From: Branchiibius sp. NY16-3462-2
GTDB lineage: Bacteria; Actinomycetota; Actinomycetes; Actinomycetales; Dermatophilaceae
DNA: 64,000 bases
Assembly: GCF_001594145.1 (NCBI RefSeq)
Contig: NZ_LVCF01000025.1
Coordinates: 62,001-126,000, forward strand
Direction: 5' to 3'
The notes under the pieces are model-generated. The model had not been told where the DNA came from. It saw only the letters and a program-made list of their open reading frames with translations, and made no database searches. Shown here piece after piece: positions 8,369-17,534 of the stretch. Position 1 is the first letter of the stretch, and each line of letters opens with the position of its first letter. The position numbers were made by a program, and so were the translations under genes.

Positions 8369-9441
8369 ACCAGGTCACCACCTCGGCGACCAGCGCGACC
8401 GCGCCGATGCAGCGCTTGAGCATCATCATTCCCAACTACAACTACGCCGCCTACATCGGTGAGGCGATCGATAGCGCGCTGGCCGTGCAGTGGCCCGACA
8501 AGGAAATCATCGTCGTCGATGATGGATCGACCGATGACTCGCGCCGGATCATTTCCGAGTACGGGGACCGGATCACCGCCATCTTCAAGGACAACGGGGG
8601 ACAGTACTCAGCCGGAAACGTCGGGTACGCCGCCTCCAGCGGCGATGTCGTGATCTTCCTGGACTCCGACGATGCCCTCCTGCCGAACGTGGCAACACTT
8701 GTCCAGCAGGTGTGGCACCCCGGCGTCAGCAAGGTGCAGTTCCCGATGATCACGATCGATGCCGACGGATCGCCGACGGGCCAGATCTACCCTGATCTGG
8801 CCGTACCGCCCACGCCGGTCCAGATCCGTCACTGGATGACGTCAACCACGGAGTACCCGACTCCACCGGGGTCAGGCAACGCCTACAGCCGCAACTTCCT
8901 GGACCGCCTGTTCCCGTTGGATTACGCGCGTTGCGGCCGAGCCATCGACTCACCCTGCCTGGCGGCGGCCCCGTACCTGGGCGATGTCGTATCGATCTCG
9001 ACTCCCGCAGTCAAGTACCGCCGGCACGGCGCGAACATCAGCTATCTCCTGGCCAGCGACACGACGTTCTCCGAGCAGGTAGGCACCGCGGTGCACCGGC
9101 ATGAATACAGCCGGGAGGTGGCCGGTCTACCGCCGGATCTGGCACCGTTGCGCCGAGGACGACACCTGCTGCAGTTACGCGTCGCCAACCATCGATTGCG
9201 TCCTGACCTACCAGCAGTCCCAGGGGATTGCGGGCACCGGTTGCTGATCGACACCATCCGGTCCCCGTTCTCACCCGGCCCGGAGTCGGCCCGCTACCGG
9301 CTCGCCGTAGCGGGCTGGTGCGCAGTGGCTCTCGCCGCTCCGCGTCCCGTCGCGACCCGGCTGATTACGGCGCGGTTCGCGCAGGGCAAGCGCAAACTGT
9401 GGCGGAGAGGCGTGAAGGTTCCTGCGCCCAGTCAGGGTTAG
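8365..9441 (+). CDS. Family 2 glycosyltransferase
   Basis: A 358-residue GT-A fold enzyme. The N-terminal nucleotide-binding part reads LSIIIPNYNYAAYIGEAI, then IIVVDDGSTDDS, followed by the metal-binding VVIFLDSDDAL. An acceptor-side region with SGNAYSRNF is also typical of GT2 enzymes. The C-terminal 100 residues are basic and alpha-helical, without strong membrane helices. It would add one sugar of the repeat unit at the cytoplasmic face. Its ATG overlaps the preceding stop (ATGA), making the third member of a coupled set, and its stop overlaps the stop of the convergent GH16 gene by four bases. Confidence 0.88.
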   Translation: MNQVTTSATSATAPMQRLSIIIPNYNYAAYIGEAIDSALAVQWPDKEIIVVDDGSTDDSRRIISEYGDRITAIFKDNGGQYSAGNVGYAASSGDVVIFLDSDDALLPNVATLVQQVWHPGVSKVQFPMITIDADGSPTGQIYPDLAVPPTPVQIRHWMTSTTEYPTPPGSGNAYSRNFLDRLFPLDYARCGRAIDSPCLAAAPYLGDVVSISTPAVKYRRHGANISYLLASDTTFSEQVGTAVHRHEYSREVAGLPPDLAPLRRGRHLLQLRVANHRLRPDLPAVPGDCGHRLLIDTIRSPFSPGPESARYRLAVAGWCAVALAAPRPVATRLITARFAQGKRKLWRRGVKVPAPSQG

Positions 9442-11567
9442 TTGTAGACGTGCACCCAGTCCACGTACATCGACACCACTCCACCCGTGGGGCTCAGGTT
9501 GACCGGCCAGCCCCCACCCAGGGCGAGGTTGACCATGAAGAAGTACGGCGCGCTGTCCAGGACTAAACCGTTGTGGCTCGCGACCAACTTGTCGTCGATG
9601 TAATAGTCGGCGCCCCCCGGGCGGATCCGGACGCCGTACGTGTGCCAGGTCAGCGCCCAATCGCTTGCCCCGTTACCCGAGAAACACGAGGCGGTACCAG
9701 TGATGGGTCCATCCGTGGCCGGCCAGTTGTGCATCGAGTGACAGCTGCCCATCGGATAGTTGCCGTACAGCTCGACGCCATCCACTTCGCCGGAGTGACT
9801 GTTCTGACCAGCCACCGCGCTCTGGGAGTTCAGCATCCAGAACGCCGGCCAGGTCCCCGTCCCTGCCGGCGCCAGGATGCGGGCCTCGAAATATCCGTAC
9901 TGCGCCGCGAATCCCGACCCGCCGACCCGCGTCGACGAGATCAGGCCGGCGGCGTACTTACGGCCCCAGCCGTTGGGATCCGTCGTGGTGTTCTGCGAAC
10001 TGATCACCAGGTTGCCGTTGTTGGTGGACAACAACCCGCTGCCCCCGGCGGGGTCGGAGAACACCGCATCCCCGAACTGCGCGCCCCCGCCCCCATCTGG
10101 TTTCAGCGCTGCGTACTTCGCGGAGGAACCCGAGGCAGACACCGAAAGCGGCGACGTGAAGTCGTCGGAGAACTGCAATGTCATGCCACCGGGCGCGTAA
10201 CTCTTGCCAGCGACCGCGACGCCGGTCCTATTGACCAGCTGCACATAGAGCGGAGTGCTTGACGTGCTGGCCACAAACTTGATCCCGACCGGCCCCGCCA
10301 TCAGCGAGGCGGTCGGGATGTCGAAGACAGAGCGCCCTGAGGCCGGAATGACTGCGCTCGAGATCTGACGAACTGCGTTGGGGCCGGATACCCATGCGGA
10401 GGCGGTGACCGTCGCGCCGACCGGACCGGCGATGACGACCCGAGCTGAGCCGCTGACCGCCGTGCCCGTGGCGGGGCACACGAGAGCCAGCTGGGAGGCT
10501 GAGGGTGCAGTCCCGATGGCGGTGGCATTCGCCGAGCACGCTGCAGTCTCGGCGGGGGACGTGGTGGTGATACCGGAAGTTGTCGGCCACGTTGGTGGCG
10601 TGGTCCCTGACGGGATCAACCTGAACTCACCGATCGCGGCGTTCGTACCCGAAATCTGCAGACGGGCCCACCGCACCGACCGCGCAGCGAACGCCACCGT
10701 GCTGACCGGCTGACTGCCGGAGCCTACGACCACAGGAACACTCGTGCCGTCGCTGAAGGTGACAGTCGCCGATTGAGCGGGGACGGCGACCGACGGCCCG
10801 GCGACCTGGAGGGCGCTGACGAGCACCGGGGTGGCCCAGGTCTCGGCCAACCACGAGGAGGTGCTCCCGCTGGGTGCCCGCCACACTGCTCCCAGTTGAC
10901 CGGCGGCGATCGAACCGTCGACCGCGGCGGCCGGCGACGTGCCAGGCAACGACCCCGACGAGGTGAGGGTCGGTACCGGGATCACCGTGGCTGGTGCCGC
11001 GGACGGACCCTTGTCGTCGATGGCCACCGCTTGTAGTGCTACGTGGGTGGATTCTTTGGGGGCGGCGATGAAGGAAAGTCGCGCCGAGTGGACCGAACGT
11101 TGCGGAAAACTGAGCGACACATTGCCGTGCCGGTCCGGCACCACAAGAATCTGGCTGCCGCCATCGAAGGACAGCTGCGCTTGGCTGTAAGACCCCGCTG
11201 CGCCGCCCGCCGCGTCCACCCGGAGGTGATTGACCCTGGCCGACTTCGGCCAGGTGAACTCGACCCACGATCCGACCGCCGCGCCGACCGAACGCCACAC
11301 CGTCGCGGGACGGGCGAAGTCGGCAGCGGTTGGGTTTCGAAGGTCATTCGCCGCCGCGCCGACCCCGGCATAGGGTGCGACCGCCGGCGCCGGGATTTTC
11401 TCCGCGGCATCGATCAACGCGGACACACTGGTGCCACGCGCCGTGGAGGACGCGGTGAGGGAAACCGATTCAGAACTGGCCCGGTTCGCTGCCGCCGCGA
11501 TCAGGGTGACTACCAGCAGACTCAATGCGACGACGCCACCGACGGTTCGCACTACCGAAGTTCTCAT
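9438..11567 (-). CDS. Secreted GH16 glycoside hydrolase with N-terminal beta-sandwich modules
   Basis: A 709-residue exported enzyme. Residues 1-30 are a signal peptide (VVALSLLVVTLIAAAANRA). Two discoidin-like carbohydrate-binding modules follow (about 50-180 and 200-330), then a third beta-rich module (about 345-445). The catalytic GH16 domain occupies about 460-709 and carries the active-site pattern ExDxxE as GEVDGVELYG, plus the substrate-groove segment GTWPAFWML. GH16 enzymes cut beta-1,3/1,4-glucans, galactans and similar polymers. In an EPS locus such an enzyme usually trims or releases the polymer, or is involved in chain-length control, which is inferred here. AGGAAG precedes the start. 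Confidence 0.88.
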   Translation of the reverse strand: MRTSVVRTVGGVVALSLLVVTLIAAAANRASSESVSLTASSTARGTSVSALIDAAEKIPAPAVAPYAGVGAAANDLRNPTAADFARPATVWRSVGAAVGSWVEFTWPKSARVNHLRVDAAGGAAGSYSQAQLSFDGGSQILVVPDRHGNVSLSFPQRSVHSARLSFIAAPKESTHVALQAVAIDDKGPSAAPATVIPVPTLTSSGSLPGTSPAAAVDGSIAAGQLGAVWRAPSGSTSSWLAETWATPVLVSALQVAGPSVAVPAQSATVTFSDGTSVPVVVGSGSQPVSTVAFAARSVRWARLQISGTNAAIGEFRLIPSGTTPPTWPTTSGITTTSPAETAACSANATAIGTAPSASQLALVCPATGTAVSGSARVVIAGPVGATVTASAWVSGPNAVRQISSAVIPASGRSVFDIPTASLMAGPVGIKFVASTSSTPLYVQLVNRTGVAVAGKSYAPGGMTLQFSDDFTSPLSVSASGSSAKYAALKPDGGGGAQFGDAVFSDPAGGSGLLSTNNGNLVISSQNTTTDPNGWGRKYAAGLISSTRVGGSGFAAQYGYFEARILAPAGTGTWPAFWMLNSQSAVAGQNSHSGEVDGVELYGNYPMGSCHSMHNWPATDGPITGTASCFSGNGASDWALTWHTYGVRIRPGGADYYIDDKLVASHNGLVLDSAPYFFMVNLALGGGWPVNLSPTGGVVSMYVDWVHVYN

Positions 11568-11642
11568 AGCTGGTCTTCCTGCGGTGCTCCGCGAGAGTGG
11601 ACCTGATGGAGAAGGCGTGAACTGATCTCTGTGAGTTCTGAA

Positions 11643-12548
11643 CTAGAACTGGACGATTCGCTCCGGCGTTATACGTCCACGACAGGCATCCCCGACGGCA
11701 CGAGCGTTGCCAGCGAGGCGAACCCGCCGCCACGAACGCTGTGGCCCGTAAAAAGCATACACAACGTTCTTCGCCGTCGGTCTGAAGATCTCCCACGCCG
11801 TGAGCCACACCGGAAAGCTCCCCTTCCGGTGCAGATACACCGGATTCATGATCTGCGAGTAGCCAAGGCGCAGGTGATTGGTGCGACCCCCTGAGGACGC
11901 TCCCCGATGCACGATCACGGCGTCTGAGATTTTGGCAAGATCACCGACGGCGCCCAAGCGGCGCGCGACGTCGTGGTCCTCCAACCAGGAATAGAGGACC
12001 AGTCGTTCGTCGAAACGCAGGTCAGGAACCTTGCCGATGCGAATAGCGAAGTTGGCACCGAACAGGGTGCGCGATGGGCGGGAGGTGGGGCCGTTCGGTG
12101 ACGGGCGCCAGCGGCGGACCAGCTCGAGGGCCGGGTCACGATCGATCTCACCCGTGATCACGCCGTCGGCGAGCACCGTTCCGGTGATGGCAAGGCACTG
12201 CGGGTTGTCGGTGAAGTAGTCGACTGCAGCACTGATGTAGTCGTTGTGCACGACGGCGTCATCGTCGAAGAAGAACACGACGTCGATGTCGTGCAGTGCG
12301 TCGAGTCCGGCGTTGCGTTGCGCGGTCAGCCCACGTGACCCGCTGACGACCTGCCACGTGGGGTCCACATCGCGCGGCAGGCTGTCCTCATCGGGCACGG
12401 ACACCACATGTGCGGCGACCGGATAGCTCTGCTTGAGCAGATCGTCCAGCGCCTGCCCGAGTAGCTCAGCGCGCCCGGCCGAAGCCATCACGATCGCAAC
12501 TCTCAGTCCGGCAGCATCCTTCGGGCCGCTCAGCGCAGTCTCGGTCAT
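11643..12548 (-). CDS. Family 2 glycosyltransferase
   Basis: A 301-residue GT-A enzyme starting VAIVMASAGR with QSYPVAAHVVSV, then a DxD-type metal site in VVFFFDDDAVVHNDY. Further on, TLFGANFAIR and SWLEDHDVARRLG resemble the acceptor/ED-type region of rhamnosyl- and galactosyltransferase-like GT2 proteins; donor specificity cannot be decided. The ATG at 12548 overlaps the stop of the preceding GT4 gene (ATGA) and has GAGAAGGGG just upstream. It is last in the leftward run of three glycosyltransferases that starts at 14661, and the GH16 gene follows 75 bases later. Confidence 0.85.
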   Translation of the reverse strand: MTETALSGPKDAAGLRVAIVMASAGRAELLGQALDDLLKQSYPVAAHVVSVPDEDSLPRDVDPTWQVVSGSRGLTAQRNAGLDALHDIDVVFFFDDDAVVHNDYISAAVDYFTDNPQCLAITGTVLADGVITGEIDRDPALELVRRWRPSPNGPTSRPSRTLFGANFAIRIGKVPDLRFDERLVLYSWLEDHDVARRLGAVGDLAKISDAVIVHRGASSGGRTNHLRLGYSQIMNPVYLHRKGSFPVWLTAWEIFRPTAKNVVYAFYGPQRSWRRVRLAGNARAVGDACRGRITPERIVQF

Positions 12549-13582
12549 GTCCCCTTCTCCCCCACGCATCGGGTGGCCAGTTGGGCGACAGTCGCTGCGG
12601 ACTGCTCCCAGGTGAACCGCTGAAGATCAACGGTCAGTGTCGGCACGCGGCCGTCGATCGCGGCGCGCAGTCCTTCGGTGATCGCGGCCTCTTGCACCGG
12701 GTTGACGTACCACGCTCCGTCGCCACAGATCCACCGAAACACCGGCAGGTCGGATATCACCAGGTGTCGCGCGCCGGCCGCAGCAGCCTCCACCAGAGGC
12801 AGACCGAATCCCTCTGCGAGAGAGGCGAACACGACTGCCGTGGATGCCCGGTACAACATCCGAAGGACGTCGTCCGATACGTACCCCGTGGTGACTACCC
12901 CATCCACCGAGGGAAGGTCCGCCGACCGATAGATGTCTGCCGACCCACCGGCGAGCACCAGCGGGTAGCGACTTCGGGCCGACGCCGGCAGTGCCGCGTA
13001 CGCCTGCACGATACGACTCAGATTCTTGCGCGGCTCAAGGCTGCCGACACAGAGAAGGAAACTATCGACCTGCAGACCCAGTGTCGCTACTGCGGCCTCG
13101 AGGTCGTCCTGGGGCCGGGCCGTGAAGACCTCACTGGGTGCGTTGGGGGCTACCGCGATCTCACCACCGAAGCGAGCCTGCACGTCCCGTGCTATCGGAT
13201 CACTGACCGCGACCACAGCGCTCGCGGTGCCCAGTTGGGCCCGCAGAACGGGAGCGTGAGTTGCGACGTACCCCCGCGAATACCATTCGGGGTTGGTCAG
13301 GACGAACAGATCGTGCACCGTCAGCACCTGTCGTTTGCTCACCGGCGCCCGGGAGGTCAAAGAGACCATCCCGCTGCCGGAGACCCTCGGCAGTTGCGTG
13401 AGCGTCCAGAGCCATTCACGCGATGCGGACGATGCCCATCGACCCGTCGGGACCACCTCACGGAAGGCCCCTAACGTGGTCAGCCGATCGGCGATCTCGC
13501 GGGCGTACCGCTGCTGGCCTGTCACGCGTTGGGAGCGGAAGGCGCCGTTCACGACGACCGGCGCGGTCACGGCGTCACCCAC
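12545..13582 (-). CDS. Family 4 glycosyltransferase (GT-B)
   Basis: A 345-residue retaining GT-B enzyme. The linker segment LLCVGSLEPRKNLSRIVQAY marks the start of the donor-binding domain, and the EX7E region FASLAEGFGLPLVEAAAAG is nearly canonical, as in GT4 mannosyl- and rhamnosyltransferases. Two starts are possible. GTG at 13582 has GAGGAGGAG eight bases upstream and is preferred; GTG at 13570 overlaps the preceding stop (GTGA). Either gives the same domains. It would extend the lipid-linked oligosaccharide. Confidence 0.85.
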   Translation of the reverse strand: MGDAVTAPVVVNGAFRSQRVTGQQRYAREIADRLTTLGAFREVVPTGRWASSASREWLWTLTQLPRVSGSGMVSLTSRAPVSKRQVLTVHDLFVLTNPEWYSRGYVATHAPVLRAQLGTASAVVAVSDPIARDVQARFGGEIAVAPNAPSEVFTARPQDDLEAAVATLGLQVDSFLLCVGSLEPRKNLSRIVQAYAALPASARSRYPLVLAGGSADIYRSADLPSVDGVVTTGYVSDDVLRMLYRASTAVVFASLAEGFGLPLVEAAAAGARHLVISDLPVFRWICGDGAWYVNPVQEAAITEGLRAAIDGRVPTLTVDLQRFTWEQSAATVAQLATRCVGEKGT

Positions 13583-14661
13583 TGCTTGATCTCCTCCTCG
13601 AATCGTTCACGGGAGTACTGCTGCGCGTGGGCACGCACACTGTCAGCCGGCACCTCGCGCGCCGCCTGGACAGCACGTCGGATGGCGGTCGTGTCCTCGA
13701 AATCACTGACGGCACCCGAAACCCCGGGAACGACGGTCTCGGCCGTACCGCCCCGACTTTGGGCCACGACCGCAGTTCCGGCCGCCATCGCTTCAACCGG
13801 CATGATTCCGAAATCCTCAACGGCCGGAAAAATGAACACCTCGGCGCGTTGGTACAGCGCCCGAAGCAACGCGTTGCTCGGAGAGTCCACGAAGGTCACG
13901 GGGACGGTTGCCACCTCGGCGAGGGCTCGGAGTCGAGTTGCTTCGGGCCCGGCGCCGGCGAGCACCACAGGGAGCCCGACCGCTTCGCCCGACCGGATGA
14001 CCAGATCGAGGCGCTTGTAGGGGATGAAGCGCGAGGCACCCAGCACGAAGACCTCGGGGAGGGATCCCAGGATCTTCTGCTCATCTTCATTCAGCTGAGC
14101 GGTCCACTCCGTTGACTGAATGGCGCTGACTTCGACCGGTGGGGTGATCACCCGGGCATCCACGTTCCATGCCGTTCGGACGCGATCGCGCACGCACTCG
14201 CTGTTGGCCGCGAACATCGCCCCTTGCTGAGCGCGACGGCGGTCCACCTTCTGCAGACCTCGCGAAGCCCAGCGCACCGGACGCTGCTGGCCCCGCAGAT
14301 CCAGTTCCGGGTTCCACACATATCGCGCGGGACTGTGAACATAGACAAATCGGGGCAGGTCCGGACGACCGAAGTCAACGTGGTGGGCGAAGCAGTGCGA
14401 ACTGATGAGGGCCCACTCGATCTCCGGATTGCGAACCGCCCGCCACGCGAGCGGCATCAGCGGCAGCGCCGCCGCCTTCGATCGGCGCAGTGGTGTCCGA
14501 GCCAGCCACGTCTCTTCGATCCGGCTGGGTTCGATCCTGCCGGTCGAGTCATTCCACAGGCAGTAAACCTTCGCGTCCGGATACACCCCGCTCATGACCT
14601 CGAGAACGTTCTCGCTTCCACCGGTCACGGAGATCCATTCGTGGACGATAGCTCCGGCCAT
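13567..14661 (-). CDS. Family 4 glycosyltransferase (GT-B), WbaZ-like
   Basis: A 364-residue GT-B enzyme. The N-terminus IVHEWISVTGGSENVLE is the pattern of WbaZ-like mannosyltransferases (VHxW, then GG/E). The donor domain shows VFVLGASRFIPYKRLDLVI and the EX7E part PAVEDFGIMPVEAMAAG. It is first in the leftward operon of three transferases and diverges from the polymerase gene; the 153-base gap contains a perfect 16-bp palindrome. The sugar is not determined by the sequence; mannose would be a guess from family resemblance. Confidence 0.85.
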   Translation of the reverse strand: MAGAIVHEWISVTGGSENVLEVMSGVYPDAKVYCLWNDSTGRIEPSRIEETWLARTPLRRSKAAALPLMPLAWRAVRNPEIEWALISSHCFAHHVDFGRPDLPRFVYVHSPARYVWNPELDLRGQQRPVRWASRGLQKVDRRRAQQGAMFAANSECVRDRVRTAWNVDARVITPPVEVSAIQSTEWTAQLNEDEQKILGSLPEVFVLGASRFIPYKRLDLVIRSGEAVGLPVVLAGAGPEATRLRALAEVATVPVTFVDSPSNALLRALYQRAEVFIFPAVEDFGIMPVEAMAAGTAVVAQSRGGTAETVVPGVSGAVSDFEDTTAIRRAVQAAREVPADSVRAHAQQYSRERFEEEIKQWVTP

Positions 14662-14694
14662 GAGGAGTGACTCCCAACCACGAAGCGACAGGGC

Positions 14695-14710
14695 AACTTC
14701 GCGCGAAGTT
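14695..14710. promoter_or_regulatory. Perfect 16-bp palindrome in the divergent polysaccharide promoter
   Basis: AACTTCGC/GCGAAGTT is a perfect inverted repeat, 33 bases upstream of the leftward GT4 start and about 105 bases upstream of the rightward polymerase start. Its even symmetry and position suit a dimeric repressor or activator operator. The binding protein is unknown. Confidence 0.5.
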
Positions 14711-14802
14711 ACCAGTTTGGCGGGACGGTGAGTCGCGTTCCCAGCAATCAGCGATAAAGGTCACGTATTCCAACTACGACCTAACCGCAGCGGCGGTTCC
14801 CC

Positions 14803-14808
14803 TACCAT
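14803..14808 (+). promoter_or_regulatory. Candidate leaderless -10 element of the polymerase gene
   Basis: TACCAT fits TANNNT and is six bases before GTG 14815; there is no ribosome binding site in the gap. This would make the first gene of the coupled rightward run leaderless. Confidence 0.45.
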
Positions 14809-14814
14809 CAAACG

Positions 14815-16176
14815 GTGAGCGTTATCACGGCGGTCACCATTCTGGTGGTCATTTACGGGGCCCTGAATAGGAGCTGGGGGGTAGCGCTTGCAATAGGCGG
14901 CTCTACCTCAGCTGGCGCAGCCCTTGTTCATGGCGATCTGGTGATTTACACCTTCTATGCGGTTGCCTGCTGCGCGGTCATCGACACTGTGCTGCGCAGT
15001 ATGTTCCGCCGTGACATCGAGGATCTGCGCAGCCCGGAGATTCCCGGCACGACCCTGTTGATCACGTTCATCATCTGGTGCGTCGGACTGGCGGTCCTTG
15101 CCCCGGCGTTGTTCGACGGGCTGGTGACGGTTACCCCGGATCACCACATCCTGCAGGCGGGACGTCTGACGTCGTCGAATATCGCCCAGTTGACCTACCT
15201 CATCCTCGGGGTCGCAGTGGTCATCATCCTGGCGCGTGACCCTCGCACCGGCCCGCGCATCCTGGGCATCTCGCTGTCCCTGGCGATGGCCCTATCGATG
15301 TGGCGCTATCTGGCCACTGAGTTGCACGTGTGGTTCCCCGCCGGAGTCTTCGACAACGCTCCAACGCTTACCTACATCGAGACTGCACCAGGGGGCGCAC
15401 CTCGGTTCCGGGGCATCTTCTCCGAGCCATCGGCCCTTGCCGGCAGCGCATTGGTCGCCATCGCATACGGGCTGGCCCGCGCGGGCCAGCTGCGCGGAGT
15501 CCGCCGCTTCCCCCCGCTGATCCTTGCTGGTGTCGCGGCCTTTCTGGGGGCGGTGTCGACCTCGACGACGTTCATCATCGCGGGCGCGGTTGTGGCCGTG
15601 ATCCTGCTGGCTCTCAGCGCGTTCGAGTTCGCAGTCGCTCGAGCGCGCGTAGGCCTGGGCACCGCGATCGTCGGCTGCCTCGTGGTCCTGGCGTTGACCT
15701 GGTTGGCAGCTCCAGCGGCGCGCACTGTCCTCTCGGCGTTCAACGGGAAGGTGAGCACTGCGTCCTTCTCCGAACGCACGGACGCCAACGTCGCGTCGTA
15801 CAACGTGTTCGGTGAGACGTGGGGGTTGGGCGTGGGTCTTGGCTCGGGCCGCGCATCATCGTTCATCGCCACGTTGGTCAGCACGACCGGCATCGTCGGA
15901 ACCGCGTTGTTTGTCGCAGCCATCGCCCTCATCGCCTACAGCTCACTGTCGATCCGGCAGGCTCGGCCAGCGCTGTGGGTGTTGATCACCCTGCTGGTGA
16001 CCAAGGCCGTGGCCGGCCCGGACCTCTCCGATCCCACTGGCCTGCTCTGGATGACGCTTGGAGTACTCGCGGCCGCAAAGATCCAACAGGACCGTGCGGC
16101 CCACAAACTCCAGCACGCCGCGAAACCAGGTGACCTGCCACAGGTAGCCCATTCTGCTCACCGGGTTGCCGCATGA
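14815..16176 (+). CDS. O-antigen ligase/polymerase-like membrane protein (Wzy-type)
   Basis: A 453-residue integral membrane protein with about 10-12 hydrophobic helices. A large polar loop (about residues 160-220) contains RGIFSEPSALAGSAL, and the late segment GLGVGLGSGRASSFIATLVS is characteristic of the O-antigen ligase/Wzy_C superfamily. In a Wzx/Wzy-type locus this protein polymerises flipped repeat units at the outer face; a ligase function attaching glycan to another acceptor cannot be excluded. It starts with GTG and shares ATGA with the next gene, opening a four-gene coupled run to 19743. Confidence 0.85.
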   Translation: MSVITAVTILVVIYGALNRSWGVALAIGGSTSAGAALVHGDLVIYTFYAVACCAVIDTVLRSMFRRDIEDLRSPEIPGTTLLITFIIWCVGLAVLAPALFDGLVTVTPDHHILQAGRLTSSNIAQLTYLILGVAVVIILARDPRTGPRILGISLSLAMALSMWRYLATELHVWFPAGVFDNAPTLTYIETAPGGAPRFRGIFSEPSALAGSALVAIAYGLARAGQLRGVRRFPPLILAGVAAFLGAVSTSTTFIIAGAVVAVILLALSAFEFAVARARVGLGTAIVGCLVVLALTWLAAPAARTVLSAFNGKVSTASFSERTDANVASYNVFGETWGLGVGLGSGRASSFIATLVSTTGIVGTALFVAAIALIAYSSLSIRQARPALWVLITLLVTKAVAGPDLSDPTGLLWMTLGVLAAAKIQQDRAAHKLQHAAKPGDLPQVAHSAHRVAA

Positions 16177-17534
16177 GCGGGCCGGGGACGTACTCCGCCA
16201 TTGTCCTGGGCGCTGGCATCAGCGGCCTGGTCTCTGCATCGGTGCTCCTGCGGCAGGGAGCGGACAGCGTCGCGATCGTGGATGAGTTCCCCGAGGTCGG
16301 CGGAAACCATCGAAGCTTCGATATCGGGGGCTACACCTTCGACATCGGCAGCCTGATCTTCCAGGATGACTCCCCCCTCCTGGCGCACTTCCCCGAGCTC
16401 TTATCGCTGTATGTGCCGATCCAACCAACGTGGACCCGGGTCAACCCGCAGGGAAGGGTGACGACCTATCCGTTCTCCGTCCGGGACGACCTGCTGGACG
16501 CAGGGCCCCGGGAGTGCTCCATGATCGTGGCCTCCATCGCCAAGAACCGCGTGTTGATGCGCGGCAGGCAACACACGGCTGCCGACTTTGCGCACTACTG
16601 GCTAGGTGATCGACTGGCCCACCGCAGCGGCCTGGACCACTACATCGAGCGCTTCTGCGGGATGCCAGGTGACCAGATAGACCTGGACTTCGCCCGATCC
16701 CGCATGATGTGGATCGCCGAGTACGGCCGGGCAGGTAAGGCGCTGCGCCACGTGATCGCCGCCCGCAACGGGCAGCAACAGCCACGGACCAACACCCAAC
16801 TGGTCCGGTGCCGGGAGGGTTTTCCGGCCCTCTACCAACCTGCGGTCGACAGGTTGCGTAGTGCTGGAGCCGAGGTGCATCTCGGGACGGCGACCAAATC
16901 CATTGAGCGCACTGACGATGGGTTCGTCGTCCACACTGCAGCAGGAGCGCTGCGCGCGCCTCGTGTCATCTCGACCATCCCGATCCCGGCGGCGTTGGAA
17001 TTGATCGGCGAACAGCCGGTCCGGCTTCCCTCGGTCACCCTCACGAGCCTCTTCTACAGCTTCGAGGGCACAAAGGGTTTCGACAGTTCGGTGCTCTACA
17101 ACTTCTCCTACGGGGGCGCGTGGAAACGATTGACGGTCCACTCGGACTTCTACGGCACGGTCGATGGCCGGGAGTACTTCTCCGTGGAAGTTCCCGGCGA
17201 AGAGCCGTTGGCCGCCACCGACTGCGACGCCGACTTCCGCTCGCACGTTGCGTCGATGGGGTTGTTCTCCGGAAGCTTGAAACTCGAAGGGGACGCCATC
17301 CACGAAAACGCCTACCCCATCTACACCCTCGGAAGCGCCGCCCGCGCGGCGGACGCGCGCTCGTTGCTGGGCTCGCACGGAATCGAGTCGCTGGGCAAGC
17401 AGGGAGCCTTCGCATATCAACCGACAGCACGGGTATCCACTCATCACGCGGAACGAGCCTTGGGGGCTGCACCCTCCCCCGAGTCCCGGCTCGCGCCGAC
17501 GGATAACAGCCTCCAGGCACCAGGGGACCAATGA
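16173..17534 (+). CDS. FAD-dependent amine-oxidase-fold oxidoreductase
   Basis: A 453-residue flavoprotein. The dinucleotide-binding motif AIVLGAGISGLVSASVLL (about residues 9-26) is followed by an acidic strand end VDEFPEVGGNHRS, as in the protoporphyrinogen oxidase/UDP-galactopyranose mutase/amine oxidase group. The FDIGSLIF segment right after also fits that group. Members in glycan loci act on nucleotide sugars or lipid-linked sugars, but diagnostic UDP-galactopyranose mutase residues were not identified, so the reaction is left open. Both ends overlap neighbours (ATGA), tying its expression to polymerase and transferase. Confidence 0.78.
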   Translation: MSGPGTYSAIVLGAGISGLVSASVLLRQGADSVAIVDEFPEVGGNHRSFDIGGYTFDIGSLIFQDDSPLLAHFPELLSLYVPIQPTWTRVNPQGRVTTYPFSVRDDLLDAGPRECSMIVASIAKNRVLMRGRQHTAADFAHYWLGDRLAHRSGLDHYIERFCGMPGDQIDLDFARSRMMWIAEYGRAGKALRHVIAARNGQQQPRTNTQLVRCREGFPALYQPAVDRLRSAGAEVHLGTATKSIERTDDGFVVHTAAGALRAPRVISTIPIPAALELIGEQPVRLPSVTLTSLFYSFEGTKGFDSSVLYNFSYGGAWKRLTVHSDFYGTVDGREYFSVEVPGEEPLAATDCDADFRSHVASMGLFSGSLKLEGDAIHENAYPIYTLGSAARAADARSLLGSHGIESLGKQGAFAYQPTARVSTHHAERALGAAPSPESRLAPTDNSLQAPGDQ

